A DNA stretch of 64,000 nucleotides, from contig JAKSPO010000001.1 of assembly GCA_024404675.1 (NCBI GenBank), positions 62,001-126,000 of the forward strand, given 5' to 3'. This DNA is from Lachnospiraceae bacterium (GTDB taxonomy: Bacteria; Bacillota; Clostridia; Lachnospirales; Lachnospiraceae). Positions 1 through 9,254 of this stretch are shown here, in pieces. The notes below the pieces were generated by a model. That model saw only the letters and a list, made by a program, of their open reading frames with translations. It was not told the origin of the DNA and ran no database searches. The first letter of the stretch is position 1. Each line of letters opens with the position of its first letter. The position numbers and the translations under genes are program-made.

Positions 1-562
1 GAAGGGGTATTTCTTCTTCTCGCTGGCGTTGGCATTTGTTGCCGGTATCGGCCTTATTCAGATGGAAGGATATAGAAGGGCGCGAATCGATATCTGGCTT
101 GATATTGAGAATACTCCCGGTGGTTACCAGATTCTGCAGGGACTTTACGCGCTCGCAAGCGGTGGATGGTTCGGTAAGGGACTCGGCAACAGTATCCAGA
201 AGCTTGGGTACATTCCGGAGGTTCATACCGATATGATCTTCACCTGCATCATTGAGGAGCTCGGTATCGTGGGCGGATTCTTCCTGGTGGCGATTTATGG
301 TGTGCTTCTGGTAAGACTTTTCAAGGTTGCCGTACATGCTCCCGACCTGCTCGGTTCGCTGATCGTTGTCGGTGTCTTCGTGCAGATTGCGATGCAGGCA
401 GTTTTGAATATTGCGGTAGTAACCAACACGATTCCTTCGACCGGTGTTCCGCTTCCCTTTATCAGCTACGGCGGAAGCTCATTAGTCTTTTTGATGATCG
501 AGATGGGATTTGTTCTGAATGTGTCAAATCAGATCGATTACGATGCTGCTCCACAGCAGTAG
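1..562 (+). CDS. ftsW: FtsW/SpoVE-type SEDS glycosyltransferase, C-terminal part
   Basis: Partial gene entering from the left edge; the frame is open from base 2. SEDS proteins polymerise lipid II glycan strands during septation (FtsW) or spore cortex synthesis (SpoVE). About 186 residues are visible: several membrane helices, a conserved extracellular stretch with RIDIWLD and PGGYQ, then GLGNSIQKLGYIPEVHTDMI and the late motif NTIPSTGVPLPFISYGGSSL, both typical of FtsW/RodA/SpoVE. The position just before divIB and ftsZ favours the division paralogue over RodA. The stop lies 20 bp before divIB, so they are probably co-transcribed. FtsW and SpoVE cannot be told apart from this fragment. Confidence 0.88.
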   Translation, partial: KGYFFFSLALAFVAGIGLIQMEGYRRARIDIWLDIENTPGGYQILQGLYALASGGWFGKGLGNSIQKLGYIPEVHTDMIFTCIIEELGIVGGFFLVAIYGVLLVRLFKVAVHAPDLLGSLIVVGVFVQIAMQAVLNIAVVTNTIPSTGVPLPFISYGGSSLVFLMIEMGFVLNVSNQIDYDAAPQQ

Positions 563-582
563 AATGAGATGGGAGAGCATCG

Positions 583-1356
583 ATGGCAACGATAGTTAAA
601 CTCGAAAAACGTACAGTTCTATGGCTCAAAATCGGCATCGCAATATTGCTTGCAGCCCTTATAATACTTGGCTTCCGGCTATGGTTCGTTAAGACGTATC
701 GAATCGACCGGGAGAAGGATGTAAGCGTTATCGTTATCGGTACGAGCGGGCGATATTCCGAGAAGGAGATTCGGGATTATACCCTCGACAAATGGTATGA
801 GAATTATTGGATTCTGACACGGTGGTACTACAAGTATAGAAAGGTCGAGCCGCTCCCGTATCTCGAAAAGATTTCGGTCAATGTTACGGACGACGGCAAG
901 ATTGAAATCAAGGCCTATGAGAAGATGCCGATCGGTTGCATCCTTGAGATGGGCAACTACCTGTATTTTGACAATGACGGCATCATCGTTTCCTCAAAGA
1001 AGGAGAATGTGGAGAAGTTGCCGATTGTTACCGGTCTTGAATATTCCCGTGTAACGCTTTACAAACGGTTTGAAACGCAGAAGGACGATTTGTTCCGCGT
1101 TGTTATGAATATCGTCCAGCAGCTGAAGAAATACGGCATCGTAGCGGATGAGATTCACTTTGGCTCGGAAGAGCAGGTTACGCTTTTATGCGGCGGAAAC
1201 CGCTTTGAGCTCGGTACCCGTGATACCTATGATGTACAGATCCAGATGATACGCGGAATTCTTGATCGAATCGGTTCGCAGGAGACGAAATATCACTTCC
1301 ATATGGAGAATGTGGAGAGCGTTACGGACGAACTTCATGCTACAATTATAGAATAA
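583..1356 (+). CDS. divIB: Cell division protein DivIB/FtsQ
   Basis: A 257-residue bitopic division protein. A short basic cytoplasmic tail is followed by one membrane helix (about residues 13-33). Next come a POTRA-like region (about 40-110) and a beta domain, all outside the membrane. In the divisome it partners FtsL and DivIC and regulates septal peptidoglycan synthesis. Sequence conservation in this family is weak, so the call rests on topology, length and position between ftsW and ftsZ. The start is ATG preceded by GGGAG. No terminator is seen before the ftsZ promoter region. Confidence 0.8.
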   Translation: MATIVKLEKRTVLWLKIGIAILLAALIILGFRLWFVKTYRIDREKDVSVIVIGTSGRYSEKEIRDYTLDKWYENYWILTRWYYKYRKVEPLPYLEKISVNVTDDGKIEIKAYEKMPIGCILEMGNYLYFDNDGIIVSSKKENVEKLPIVTGLEYSRVTLYKRFETQKDDLFRVVMNIVQQLKKYGIVADEIHFGSEEQVTLLCGGNRFELGTRDTYDVQIQMIRGILDRIGSQETKYHFHMENVESVTDELHATIIE

Positions 1357-1433
1357 AGCGGTATTTTGACCGAAAAAGTAATGATATTGCTGTAGAATGG
1401 CAAGAAAAAAATCAAGTATTTTCAAAATTCTAC

Positions 1434-1462
1434 TTGCATCTCACGGCATTTCGTAATATAGT
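1434..1462 (+). promoter_or_regulatory. Sigma-A type promoter for ftsZ
   Basis: TTGCAT (1434-1439) and TATAGT (1457-1462) are separated by exactly 17 bp in the gap between divIB and ftsZ. This gives ftsZ its own transcript in addition to read-through from the upstream cluster. Confidence 0.5.
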
Positions 1463-1532
1463 AAGTAGTAGAATTGTGTTAATTAGTCATATTTTGTTTT
1501 AAAACATATATTATTTGAAGGAGGATAAAACC

Positions 1533-2807
1533 TTGCTCGAGATTAAAGGTGACGAGAAAGAGGCCGGTGCAAAGATTATAGTCATCGGTGTGGGCGGTGC
1601 TGGTAATAATGCAGTTAACCGTATGATTGAAGAAGGTATCCAGTGTGTAGAGTTCGTATGTGTGAATACGGACCGTCAGCATTTGAAGAATTGTAAAGCA
1701 CCGAGCTGTATTCAGATCGGTGAGAAGCTTACAAAGGGACTTGGTGCAGGTTCTCAGCCTGACGTAGGAGAGAAGGCTGCCGAGGAAAGTAAGGAAGAGC
1801 TTACCCAGATGATTAAGGGTGCCGACATGGTATTTGTTACCTGCGGTATGGGTGGCGGTACCGGTACCGGTGCAGCTCCCGTTGTTGCACAGATTGCTAA
1901 GGAGCTCGGCGTACTTACCGTTGGTATCGTAACCAAGCCTTTCCGTTTTGAAGCTAAGCAGCGTATGGCGAATGCAATCTCCGGTATTGAGAGACTTCGT
2001 CAGAACGTAGATACTTTGATTGTAATCCCGAATGACCGTCTTCTTGAGATTGTTGACCGTCGTACGACGATGCCTGAGGCTCTCCGCAAGGCGGATGAGG
2101 TTCTGCAGCAGGGTGTTCAGGGTATTACCGATCTCATTAATGATACCGCACTTATCAACCTTGACTTTGCCGATGTACAGACTGTTATGAAGGACAAGGG
2201 CGTTGCTCACATTGGTATCGGTTACGGTACCGGTGATGACAAGTGTATGGAGGCTGTTAAGCAGGCTACCACATCTCCGCTCCTTGAGACCAACATCGAG
2301 GGCGCAAGCCATGTTATCCTTCAGATTGCAGGTGCTGTAAGTCTTATTGAGGTCAATGAGGCAGCTACCTACGTTCAGGAGCTTTGCGGCGAAGAGGCTA
2401 ACATTATCTTCGGTGCAATGTATGATGAGACGATTCCGGATCAGTGCCGTATCACTGTAATTGCAACCGGTCTTGATGAGACCAGCCAGGGTAGCAACCA
2501 GTCCTCCTCTTCGAGAAGCAACTACTACGGTAACTCCCAGAAGAAGGCAGCTCCTGCAGCTCCCGTGAATACCGGATATACCGGCTTTGGTTTTATGAAT
2601 AACCGTACCACGAGTACCGTTGCTAAGCCTGCCGCACAGCCTGCAGCACCAGCTCCGGCACCGACACCGGCTATTGCACCGCAGAAGCCCGTATATGTAT
2701 CCGCACCCGCACCTGAGGCAGCACCGAGCTACGCTAAGCCCGAGCCGAAGGAGCCTGCAAGCAGCGGAATCAAGATTCCGGATTTCCTTCAGAAGAATAA
2801 GAAATAA
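1533..2807 (+). CDS. ftsZ: Cell division GTPase FtsZ
   Basis: Tubulin-like GTPase that forms the Z ring. Counting from the chosen start, the nucleotide-binding signature GGGTGTG is at residues 107-113. The T7 synergy loop NLDFADV, which completes the neighbouring active site, is present. After about residue 320 there is an Ala/Pro-rich disordered linker, then the conserved C-terminal peptide IPDFLQ, which binds FtsA/SepF-type anchors. I chose TTG at 1533 because AAGGAGG (1518-1524) lies 8 bp upstream. The in-frame TTG at 1515 would lie upstream of that ribosome site. Length (424 aa) is normal. A terminator follows directly. Confidence 0.96.
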   Translation: MLEIKGDEKEAGAKIIVIGVGGAGNNAVNRMIEEGIQCVEFVCVNTDRQHLKNCKAPSCIQIGEKLTKGLGAGSQPDVGEKAAEESKEELTQMIKGADMVFVTCGMGGGTGTGAAPVVAQIAKELGVLTVGIVTKPFRFEAKQRMANAISGIERLRQNVDTLIVIPNDRLLEIVDRRTTMPEALRKADEVLQQGVQGITDLINDTALINLDFADVQTVMKDKGVAHIGIGYGTGDDKCMEAVKQATTSPLLETNIEGASHVILQIAGAVSLIEVNEAATYVQELCGEEANIIFGAMYDETIPDQCRITVIATGLDETSQGSNQSSSSRSNYYGNSQKKAAPAAPVNTGYTGFGFMNNRTTSTVAKPAAQPAAPAPAPTPAIAPQKPVYVSAPAPEAAPSYAKPEPKEPASSGIKIPDFLQKNKK

Positions 2808-2820
2808 TCATAAGCTTAAG

Positions 2821-2849
2821 AAACCGCCGATGCGAATCGGCGGTTTTTT
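2821..2849 (+). terminator. Intrinsic terminator after ftsZ
   Basis: A 10-bp stem (AACCGCCGAT with ATCGGCGGTT) with a GCGA loop, followed by six T residues. It ends the division cluster. Confidence 0.93.
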
Positions 2850-2859
2850 GATGTTAGGG

Positions 2860-2888
2860 TTGCCCCTTTGCCGCTTTCATGGTATAAT
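2860..2888 (+). promoter_or_regulatory. Sigma-A type promoter for the surface-protein operon
   Basis: TTGCCC (2860-2865) and a consensus TATAAT (2883-2888) with a 17-bp spacer lie 70 bp upstream of the sugar dehydratase gene. They start the run of genes that follows. Confidence 0.7.
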
Positions 2889-2957
2889 CAATATTCGGGA
2901 TAGTGTGTTTTGGGCTATTATTGTGGGGAGTAATTTTAGTAAAGGATAGGTTGTGTC

Positions 2958-4964
2958 ATGGCGAAAGAGAATCTTAAAACAGAAGCGCCCGCAAAAAAGC
3001 TTATGCTTCACTGGGTTAAGGTGGCGTTGCTTGTTGCGCTTACGGATTACGTTTCCGTACTGGTTTCGTATTTCTTTGGCTTGCTTCTTCGTTTTGATTT
3101 TATGTTTTCGAAGATTCCGGAGCAGTATCTCAGCAGATTCATTCGTGTCGTTCCGGCATACGGTGTATTTCTGTTAGCTGTATTTTCCGTTGGCAAGCTG
3201 TATCGAAGCATCTGGAGATTTGCAAGCTTTAACGAGATGATTCGTCTTGTAATCTGCAATCTGATCTGCGGTTTCTGCTTCATGGTAGGAATGTTTCTGA
3301 TTCCCGGCTGCAGACTTCCGATTTCGGTTGTGATTATCGGGATGATTCTTCAGTTCCTATGCACGACGGGAATTCGCTTCAGTTATCGATTACTGAACTT
3401 TCTTCGTAGCCGTTTCCGTCCTGCCATAAAGCGTGAGAACGAAGAGGGCTATGTATCCGGACGAGTGATGGTCATCGGTGCCGGTGCTGCCGGTCAGATG
3501 ATTGCAAGAGACATCGTAAGCTCCAAGGAAACAAGCGACAAGGTTGTCTGCTTTATCGATGATAATTCGAACAAATGGGGCCGTTACATCGACGGTGTAC
3601 AGTGCGTCGGCGGTCGGAACGAGATTTTCGAGGCTGTTAAGAAGTATGAGGTTGACAAGATTGTTTTCGCGATTCCGAGCATCGATGCCAAGGGACGAAG
3701 AGAGTATCTGAACCTTTGTAAGGAGACCGGCTGTGAGTTAAGAAGCCTTCCGGGCATCTATCAGATGATGAGCGGTGAGGTTACCGTAAGTACCTTAAGA
3801 CCGGTTGCGATTGAGGATCTTCTCGGACGTGATACAATCCGTGTTAACGATGATGAGATTTTCTCTACCATCCGCGATAAGGTTGTTTTAGTTACCGGTG
3901 GTGGCGGAAGTATCGGCAGTGAGCTTTGCAGACAGATTGCGGCACACGGTCCGAAGCAGCTTATTATTTTCGACGTTTATGAGAACAATGCCTATGACAT
4001 TCAGCAGGAGCTTATCAAGAAATATCCGGAGCTCAATCTTTTGGTATTAATCGGTTCGGTACGTGATTCAAGAAGAATCTTCGGCGTTTTCGAAAAATAC
4101 CGTCCGGAGATCTGCTTCCATGCGGCTGCACACAAGCATGTACCGCTTATGGAGGTCAGCCCGTGCGAGTCGATTAAGAACAATGCCATCGGTACCTATA
4201 AGACCGCTTATGCGGCAATGGCATGCGGCTGTAAGAGATTTGTTCTGATCAGTACCGATAAGGCGGTGAATCCGACCAATATCATGGGTGCAAGCAAGCG
4301 CCTGTGTGAGATGATTATTCAGTCGTTTGACTATTTTATCAAGAAGGGAACGCCGGAGAAGATTCCGCTTCTTGCTTCCCATTCGGAATTCGGAACGGAC
4401 GGTGAGCATTTTCCTTTTCTTGTGGAGAAGCCGGTGACCGAGTATGTGGCAGTTCGATTCGGTAATGTGCTTGGCAGTAACGGTTCGGTCGTACCGCTTT
4501 TCAAAAAGCAGATTGAGGCCGGCGGACCGGTGACGGTTACCCATCCGGATATCATTCGTTACTTCATGACGATTCCGGAGGCAGTCAGTCTTGTATTACA
4601 GGCCGGTGCGTATGCAAAGGGCGGCGAGATCTTCGTTCTTGATATGGGTGAGCCGGTGAAGATTGATACATTGGCACGTAACCTGATTAAGCTTTCCGGT
4701 CTTAAGCCGGATGTTGATATTAATATTGTTTATACGGGTCTTCGCCCCGGTGAGAAGCTCTATGAGGAGCGTCTTATGTTAGAGGAGGGCATGCAGAAGA
4801 CGGCGAACAAGCTGATTTTTATCGGTCGCCCGCTGCAGTTTGACCACAATGCGCTGATGGAGAATCTTGAGAGATTGATGAAAGCGGCTTACGAAAACAG
4901 TGACTCCATTAAGCAGTATGTAAAAGAGTGCGTAACGACATATGAGCCGCAGGAGGTAGAGTAG
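2958..4964 (+). CDS. Membrane NDP-sugar dehydratase/epimerase (CapD/PglF/FlaA1 family)
   Basis: Polysaccharide biosynthesis protein of 668 residues. Order of parts: four N-terminal membrane helices (about residues 15-135); a Rossmann domain with VMVIGAGAAGQ (about 170-180); and a C-terminal SDR catalytic domain starting with VTGGGGSIGSE (about 311). The region around STDKAVNPTNIMGASK matches the active site of the large membrane-bound C4/C6 dehydratases that convert UDP-GlcNAc to 4-keto-6-deoxy sugars. It probably supplies a modified sugar for a surface glycan. The exact substrate and product (dehydratase or epimerase) cannot be read from sequence. The stop lies one base before the next start (4966), so it is tightly coupled. 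Confidence 0.88.
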   Translation: MAKENLKTEAPAKKLMLHWVKVALLVALTDYVSVLVSYFFGLLLRFDFMFSKIPEQYLSRFIRVVPAYGVFLLAVFSVGKLYRSIWRFASFNEMIRLVICNLICGFCFMVGMFLIPGCRLPISVVIIGMILQFLCTTGIRFSYRLLNFLRSRFRPAIKRENEEGYVSGRVMVIGAGAAGQMIARDIVSSKETSDKVVCFIDDNSNKWGRYIDGVQCVGGRNEIFEAVKKYEVDKIVFAIPSIDAKGRREYLNLCKETGCELRSLPGIYQMMSGEVTVSTLRPVAIEDLLGRDTIRVNDDEIFSTIRDKVVLVTGGGGSIGSELCRQIAAHGPKQLIIFDVYENNAYDIQQELIKKYPELNLLVLIGSVRDSRRIFGVFEKYRPEICFHAAAHKHVPLMEVSPCESIKNNAIGTYKTAYAAMACGCKRFVLISTDKAVNPTNIMGASKRLCEMIIQSFDYFIKKGTPEKIPLLASHSEFGTDGEHFPFLVEKPVTEYVAVRFGNVLGSNGSVVPLFKKQIEAGGPVTVTHPDIIRYFMTIPEAVSLVLQAGAYAKGGEIFVLDMGEPVKIDTLARNLIKLSGLKPDVDINIVYTGLRPGEKLYEERLMLEEGMQKTANKLIFIGRPLQFDHNALMENLERLMKAAYENSDSIKQYVKECVTTYEPQEVE

Positions 4965-4965
4965 T

Positions 4966-7278
4966 ATGGATGAGAACAGACCTTCCGGAAGAAAGAAGAA
5001 TGTGACCGGAACAGGCGCAGATGTTCACAAAAGAGGAGAAGGACTCGGAACCGGTCCTGTCGGTCAGGGCTTTGGCTCCGGTAACGGCATTAAGCCCGGA
5101 AGCCATAGCGGCGGCAGCGGTGTGAAGCGTGCTGCGGGCGGTGGCGGCCTTTTGGTTATTGTTATAGCAATCTTTATGATGCTTTCCGGCAAAGGAAATC
5201 TTGGCGGCCTTCTTGGTGGTGACACTCCGAGCGGTGATGATACTCCCGGCAATACCACCATCAGTACACCCGCACCGACACAGAAGCTTGATCAGTCTGT
5301 TGTCAAGGGTGCTCGTGCGAAGAGAACCGTTTTGAAGGGCAATGGACGCGATGATGTAACCATTATGGTTTATATGTGCGGTACCGACCTTGAGTCCAAG
5401 TACGGTATGGGCAGCAACGACCTTGGCGAGATGGCTAAGGCACGCTTTGGCGACAATGTAAAAATCATTGTCTGCACCGGCGGCTGCAAGAACTGGAAGA
5501 CGCAGGGCATCAGTAACGAGGTAAATCAGATCTATCAGGTGACCTCTGGTGGTATTATACAACGTGAAAAGGATTTCGGTCGTAAGGCAATGACCGACCC
5601 GACCAACCTTTCCGCATTCATCAAGTATTGTGCTGAGAAATACCCGGCGAGCCGTAATATGTTGATTCTTTGGGACCACGGCGGCGGCTCCGTAACCGGT
5701 TACGGCTATGACGAGAAGAATACAAGAAGCGGTTCTATGAACCTTACAGGCATCAACAATGCGTTGAAATCTGCCGGCATGACCTTTGATTTCATCGGCT
5801 TCGATGCCTGCCTGATGGCAACCGCAGAGACGGCTTTGATGCTTGATAACTATGCGGATTACCTGATTGCATCCGAGGAGACCGAGCCCGGTATCGGCTG
5901 GTACTATACCAACTGGCTTACGACGCTTGGCAACAATACCTCGACACCGACCATTGAGCTTGGTAAGCAGATTGTTGACGATTTTGTTTCGACCTGTGCA
6001 ACGAGCTGTAAGGGACAGAAGACGACCCTTTCCGTAATCGATCTTGCGGAGTTCTCCTATACCGTTCCCGAGAAGCTGACTGATTTTGCAAAGTCTGTAT
6101 CCACCCTGATGAAGAAGGAGGATTACAAGACCGTCAGTGATGCGCGTGCAGGCACGAGAGAGTTCTCCACAAGCAGCAAGATTGACCAGGTAGACCTTAC
6201 CAACCTTGCACTGAATATGAAGACGAAGGAGGGCGAGGCACTTGCGAAGGCAATCCGCAGTGCAGTCAAGTACAACCGCACCTCTACGAATATGACCAAT
6301 GCTTACGGCGTATCCATTTATTTCCCGTATCAGCGTGTAAGCAATGTAGACAATGCCTGCAATACCTATGCTGCAATCGGTATGGACAGCGAGTACGCAA
6401 AATGCATTAAGCAGTTCGCATCGCTTGAGACCTCCGGCCAGATTGCTGCAGGTGGTACGGCATCCCCGTCCGGTTCCCTTCTCAATATCGGTTCCTCCAT
6501 TCTTGGCGGAAGCAGTGCCGATCTGATCGGTTCTCTGCTGACCGGCTTCCTCGGTGGCGGCGGACGTAACATCGAGGGACTGAATGAGGACAATATCGCA
6601 TTCATGCAGGAGCAGGATCTTGCAGAGCAGGCTGCATACGTATCCGGTCATATGCTGACCGGTGACCTTTCGTTTAAGAAGGTCGGCAATGATTATGTAC
6701 TTGAGCTGAGCGAAGAGAACTGGAAGCTTGTTCACAGCGCTGACAAGAACATGTTCATCGATGACGGCAAGGGCTATATCGATCTTGGTATCGACAATGT
6801 TCTTAGCTATGATGCAAAGGGCAATCTTGTGGCTGATGTCGAAAAGACGTGGGTAGCTATCAATAATCAGGTTGTTGCCTATTATCATACCGAAACCGAT
6901 ACGGAGAACGGTCGCGAGGTGTACTTCGGCTATGTTCCCGCAATGCTTGACGGCGAGCGTGTAGAGATTTTCGTATCCTTTGACGATAACGGCAAAGGCT
7001 CGATTCTTGGCTTTAAGCCGGTATATGCCAACAACGGTACCGATCCTTCCGCAAAGGTGATTGAGACACTTCCCGTTGGCAGTAAGCTTGATTTTATCTG
7101 TGATTACTATTCCTATGACGGCACCTATCTCGACAGCTATTACCTTGGTGAGGAGATGGTAGTTACCGACAATATGACAGTCAGTGATGTAGCACTGAAG
7201 AATTATTCGGTGAAGATTCTTTACAGACTTCTTGATATTTACAACCAGGAATACTGGACGACGGCGATTATGCAGTAG
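4966..7278 (+). CDS. Membrane-anchored clostripain-like (C11) cysteine peptidase
   Basis: A 770-residue protein. The first 58 residues are Gly/Ser/Lys-rich with no export signal shape. One hydrophobic segment follows (about 60-73), so it looks like a type II membrane protein with the catalytic part outside. The C11 peptidase signature is clear: LWDHGGG with His238 and GFDACLM with Cys282. Clostripain relatives cleave after Arg/Lys and often self-activate. A Gly/Ser-rich stretch (about 490-530) separates the peptidase from a C-terminal beta-rich region of unknown role. The start follows AGGAGG (4951-4956). It lies one base after the upstream stop, so it is in the same operon. Confidence 0.85.
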   Translation: MDENRPSGRKKNVTGTGADVHKRGEGLGTGPVGQGFGSGNGIKPGSHSGGSGVKRAAGGGGLLVIVIAIFMMLSGKGNLGGLLGGDTPSGDDTPGNTTISTPAPTQKLDQSVVKGARAKRTVLKGNGRDDVTIMVYMCGTDLESKYGMGSNDLGEMAKARFGDNVKIIVCTGGCKNWKTQGISNEVNQIYQVTSGGIIQREKDFGRKAMTDPTNLSAFIKYCAEKYPASRNMLILWDHGGGSVTGYGYDEKNTRSGSMNLTGINNALKSAGMTFDFIGFDACLMATAETALMLDNYADYLIASEETEPGIGWYYTNWLTTLGNNTSTPTIELGKQIVDDFVSTCATSCKGQKTTLSVIDLAEFSYTVPEKLTDFAKSVSTLMKKEDYKTVSDARAGTREFSTSSKIDQVDLTNLALNMKTKEGEALAKAIRSAVKYNRTSTNMTNAYGVSIYFPYQRVSNVDNACNTYAAIGMDSEYAKCIKQFASLETSGQIAAGGTASPSGSLLNIGSSILGGSSADLIGSLLTGFLGGGGRNIEGLNEDNIAFMQEQDLAEQAAYVSGHMLTGDLSFKKVGNDYVLELSEENWKLVHSADKNMFIDDGKGYIDLGIDNVLSYDAKGNLVADVEKTWVAINNQVVAYYHTETDTENGREVYFGYVPAMLDGERVEIFVSFDDNGKGSILGFKPVYANNGTDPSAKVIETLPVGSKLDFICDYYSYDGTYLDSYYLGEEMVVTDNMTVSDVALKNYSVKILYRLLDIYNQEYWTTAIMQ

Positions 7279-7304
7279 TCCGGATTCCGGGAGCGGAGAA
7301 AGCT

Positions 7305-8135
7305 ATGTTTGCAGATGCAATGGAACAGGCAATGGACTATTGCCGACCGATCAAAATCATATCACGCGTGTATAAATCCGATGAGGTGCTTGCGGAAACC
7401 TTTACGATGTTTTTTGTAAACGGTGAGGGAATTGCGATTACCAGCAAGCACATCGCTGAGGAAATCATGCGCGGCGGCAAGCTGAATCGCACTTACGAGG
7501 CCTTTCGGAAGGAGCGAGCATCGATTCCTGAGGAGTGTAACCATCGTATCGAGACCAACCGTCTTGAGAGGCGTTATGAATATGTGAAGGGTGAGACGAA
7601 GACGCAGCTTCGTTACAGCTTCTCCCGGTGCTTTGATCGAATCGAGAAGCTTGGTATCGAAGCGCATCCGTTCTATGATCTTGCCGTGATTCGCTTCGGT
7701 GGCTTTGGTACAACGATGTTTCGCGGGCACTGCGTCTTCGCTAAAGAGATGCGTAAGCCGCGGGTCGGCATGAGTGTATGCAGGCTTGGGTACCCGGTGA
7801 CGGAATTTGACGACTATGCATTTGTAAAGGAGAAGGATGATATCGTCTGGACAGCGACGGGCACGCATACGGTTTCACAGTATCCTGCGGAGGGAATGAT
7901 TGTGCACGTTACGAAGAATGACGAGCGCATCACGACCTTTGAGGTAAGCGGAATTGTCGGCAAAGGCTATTGCGGTGCTCCGGTACTTGACAAGAACGGT
8001 ATTCTTGTCGGTATGGTTATGGATACGGTGACACGTATTGTTGACGGTCAGCCGAAGACATGTACCCTTTGTGTCAATGCAGAAATCATCAAGAGCTTTC
8101 TGCAGGAAAAGGGTATCAGATTTTTTGAAGAATGA
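7305..8135 (+). CDS. Chymotrypsin-fold protein with a Cys in the nucleophile position
   Basis: A 276-residue protein with no signal peptide or membrane helix. The hallmarks of a trypsin-like double barrel are in the right order: TSKH (His49), FYDLAVIRF (Asp125) and GKGYCGAPVLDKNGILVG (Cys223). The usual GNSGGP serine is replaced by cysteine, which resembles the GxCGxP motif of viral 3C-like proteases. It could be a cysteine peptidase of this fold or an inactive relative. It follows the clostripain-like gene by 26 bp and is probably co-transcribed, so an intracellular processing or regulatory role is possible. The substrate is unknown. Confidence 0.65.
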   Translation: MFADAMEQAMDYCRPIKIISRVYKSDEVLAETFTMFFVNGEGIAITSKHIAEEIMRGGKLNRTYEAFRKERASIPEECNHRIETNRLERRYEYVKGETKTQLRYSFSRCFDRIEKLGIEAHPFYDLAVIRFGGFGTTMFRGHCVFAKEMRKPRVGMSVCRLGYPVTEFDDYAFVKEKDDIVWTATGTHTVSQYPAEGMIVHVTKNDERITTFEVSGIVGKGYCGAPVLDKNGILVGMVMDTVTRIVDGQPKTCTLCVNAEIIKSFLQEKGIRFFEE

Positions 8136-8144
8136 TTACAATCG

Positions 8145-8166
8145 GGGGTTCACAGGCGTGAATCCC
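8145..8166 (+). terminator. Terminator-like stem-loop between two genes
   Basis: A 9-bp stem (GGGGTTCAC with GTGAATCCC, one G-T pair) around an AGGC loop. Only a weak T-rich tail (TGTTTG) follows. It sits directly before the start region of the next gene, so it could be a partial terminator or could shade that gene's ribosome-binding region. Confidence 0.5.
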
Positions 8167-8171
8167 TGTTT

Positions 8172-9239
8172 GTGTATGAGAAGAGGATGAAGCTTTCGTA
8201 TTATCAAAACATTTTTAGAGATGGCTTTGGAATCAATGAGCCGCTTAAAAGCATCGAACCATTGTCGGGCGGACGGATTCATGAGACGTTTCTTTTAGAA
8301 ACGGCGGAGAGACGGTATATTCTTCAAAGAATGAACCGACAGGCTTTTTCAAGGCCCACCGCACTGATGGAGAATATTCGCTTAATCACGGAAGCTTTAC
8401 AAAAGAGCACCTACCCTTTGCAGGTTCCTAAGTATCTCTTTTATTCATCGGACGGACTTTTTGAAGCACCCGACGGAAGCTTGTTCCGGGCGATGGAGTA
8501 TATACCGCACGCGGATACGGAAGGGATTCCGCTTGAGAAGCTTTCTAACGAAGCAGGATGGGCGTACGGGCATTTTCTGTGTGCGCTTTCAGAAGTATCT
8601 GCGGAGAAGATCAATGAGCCGATACGGGGCTTTCACGACACGAGAGGGCGTGTGGCTATGCTTCGGGAAAGTATGCGTGCACATGGGGACATCGCCCCTT
8701 CGGATATGGATAGGATAGAGGCACTTCTTCGCTATGAAGGAAAGGCAGCTCTTGTGCAGGAGCTTTCTGAGAAGGGGGGGCTTCCGCTTCGGATAACGCA
8801 TAATGACACGAAGCTTTCGAATGTTTTATTCACAAGCGAAGGAAAAGCGATAGCCGTGGTTGATATGGACACTGTTATGCCCGGGCTTATGGCGTACGAT
8901 TACGGCGACGCGATTCGCTCTATGGTGAAGACGGAGACCGCTTTCGGGCTGCAGCTAAATCTGCAAGCCTTGCAGGCATTTACGGAGGGGTATCTTTCGG
9001 CAACGAAGGAGGTCAGAACCGCGCAGGAGACTTCGCATCTTGCAGACGGGATTCTTTCTGTAACATTTGAGCTTTCGGTCAGATACTGGACTGATTATCT
9101 TAGCGGCGAGCGGTATTTTCAGACCGATTACAAGGGGCAGTGCAGAGACCGGGCGATTCGTTATACGGAGCTATTGGAAGAAATTGATCGAAATATGGAT
9201 AAGATTCGTAACATCATCAGAGCGTGTGATGCATGTTAA
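8172..9239 (+). CDS. APH-fold sugar/small-molecule kinase resembling N-acetylhexosamine 1-kinase
   Basis: A 355-residue phosphotransferase-family protein. The N-lobe nucleotide loop LSGGRIHETF (about residues 31-40) is followed by the catalytic loop THNDTKLSNVLF (Asp212) and the metal-binding VDMDTVMPG (Asp231/Asp233). The HNDTKLSN..VDMDTVMPG pattern resembles NahK-type kinases, which phosphorylate GlcNAc/GalNAc at C1 in amino-sugar salvage. That would suit the nearby glmM and hexapeptide transferase. The start is uncertain: GTG 8172 has no good ribosome site, and ATG 8187 sits directly behind an AAGAGG with no spacing. Substrate is inferred only. Confidence 0.7.
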   Translation: MYEKRMKLSYYQNIFRDGFGINEPLKSIEPLSGGRIHETFLLETAERRYILQRMNRQAFSRPTALMENIRLITEALQKSTYPLQVPKYLFYSSDGLFEAPDGSLFRAMEYIPHADTEGIPLEKLSNEAGWAYGHFLCALSEVSAEKINEPIRGFHDTRGRVAMLRESMRAHGDIAPSDMDRIEALLRYEGKAALVQELSEKGGLPLRITHNDTKLSNVLFTSEGKAIAVVDMDTVMPGLMAYDYGDAIRSMVKTETAFGLQLNLQALQAFTEGYLSATKEVRTAQETSHLADGILSVTFELSVRYWTDYLSGERYFQTDYKGQCRDRAIRYTELLEEIDRNMDKIRNIIRACDAC

Positions 9240-9254
9240 CGGGAAAGGAGCAGG

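Noticed and set aside
4909..6888. A 659-residue minus-strand frame opposite the clostripain-like gene
   Set aside because: It is the antisense shadow of a gene with clear catalytic motifs and codon bias; composition is unlike a real protein. Similar long antisense frames opposite ftsZ, guaB, oppA and gpmI were rejected for the same reason.
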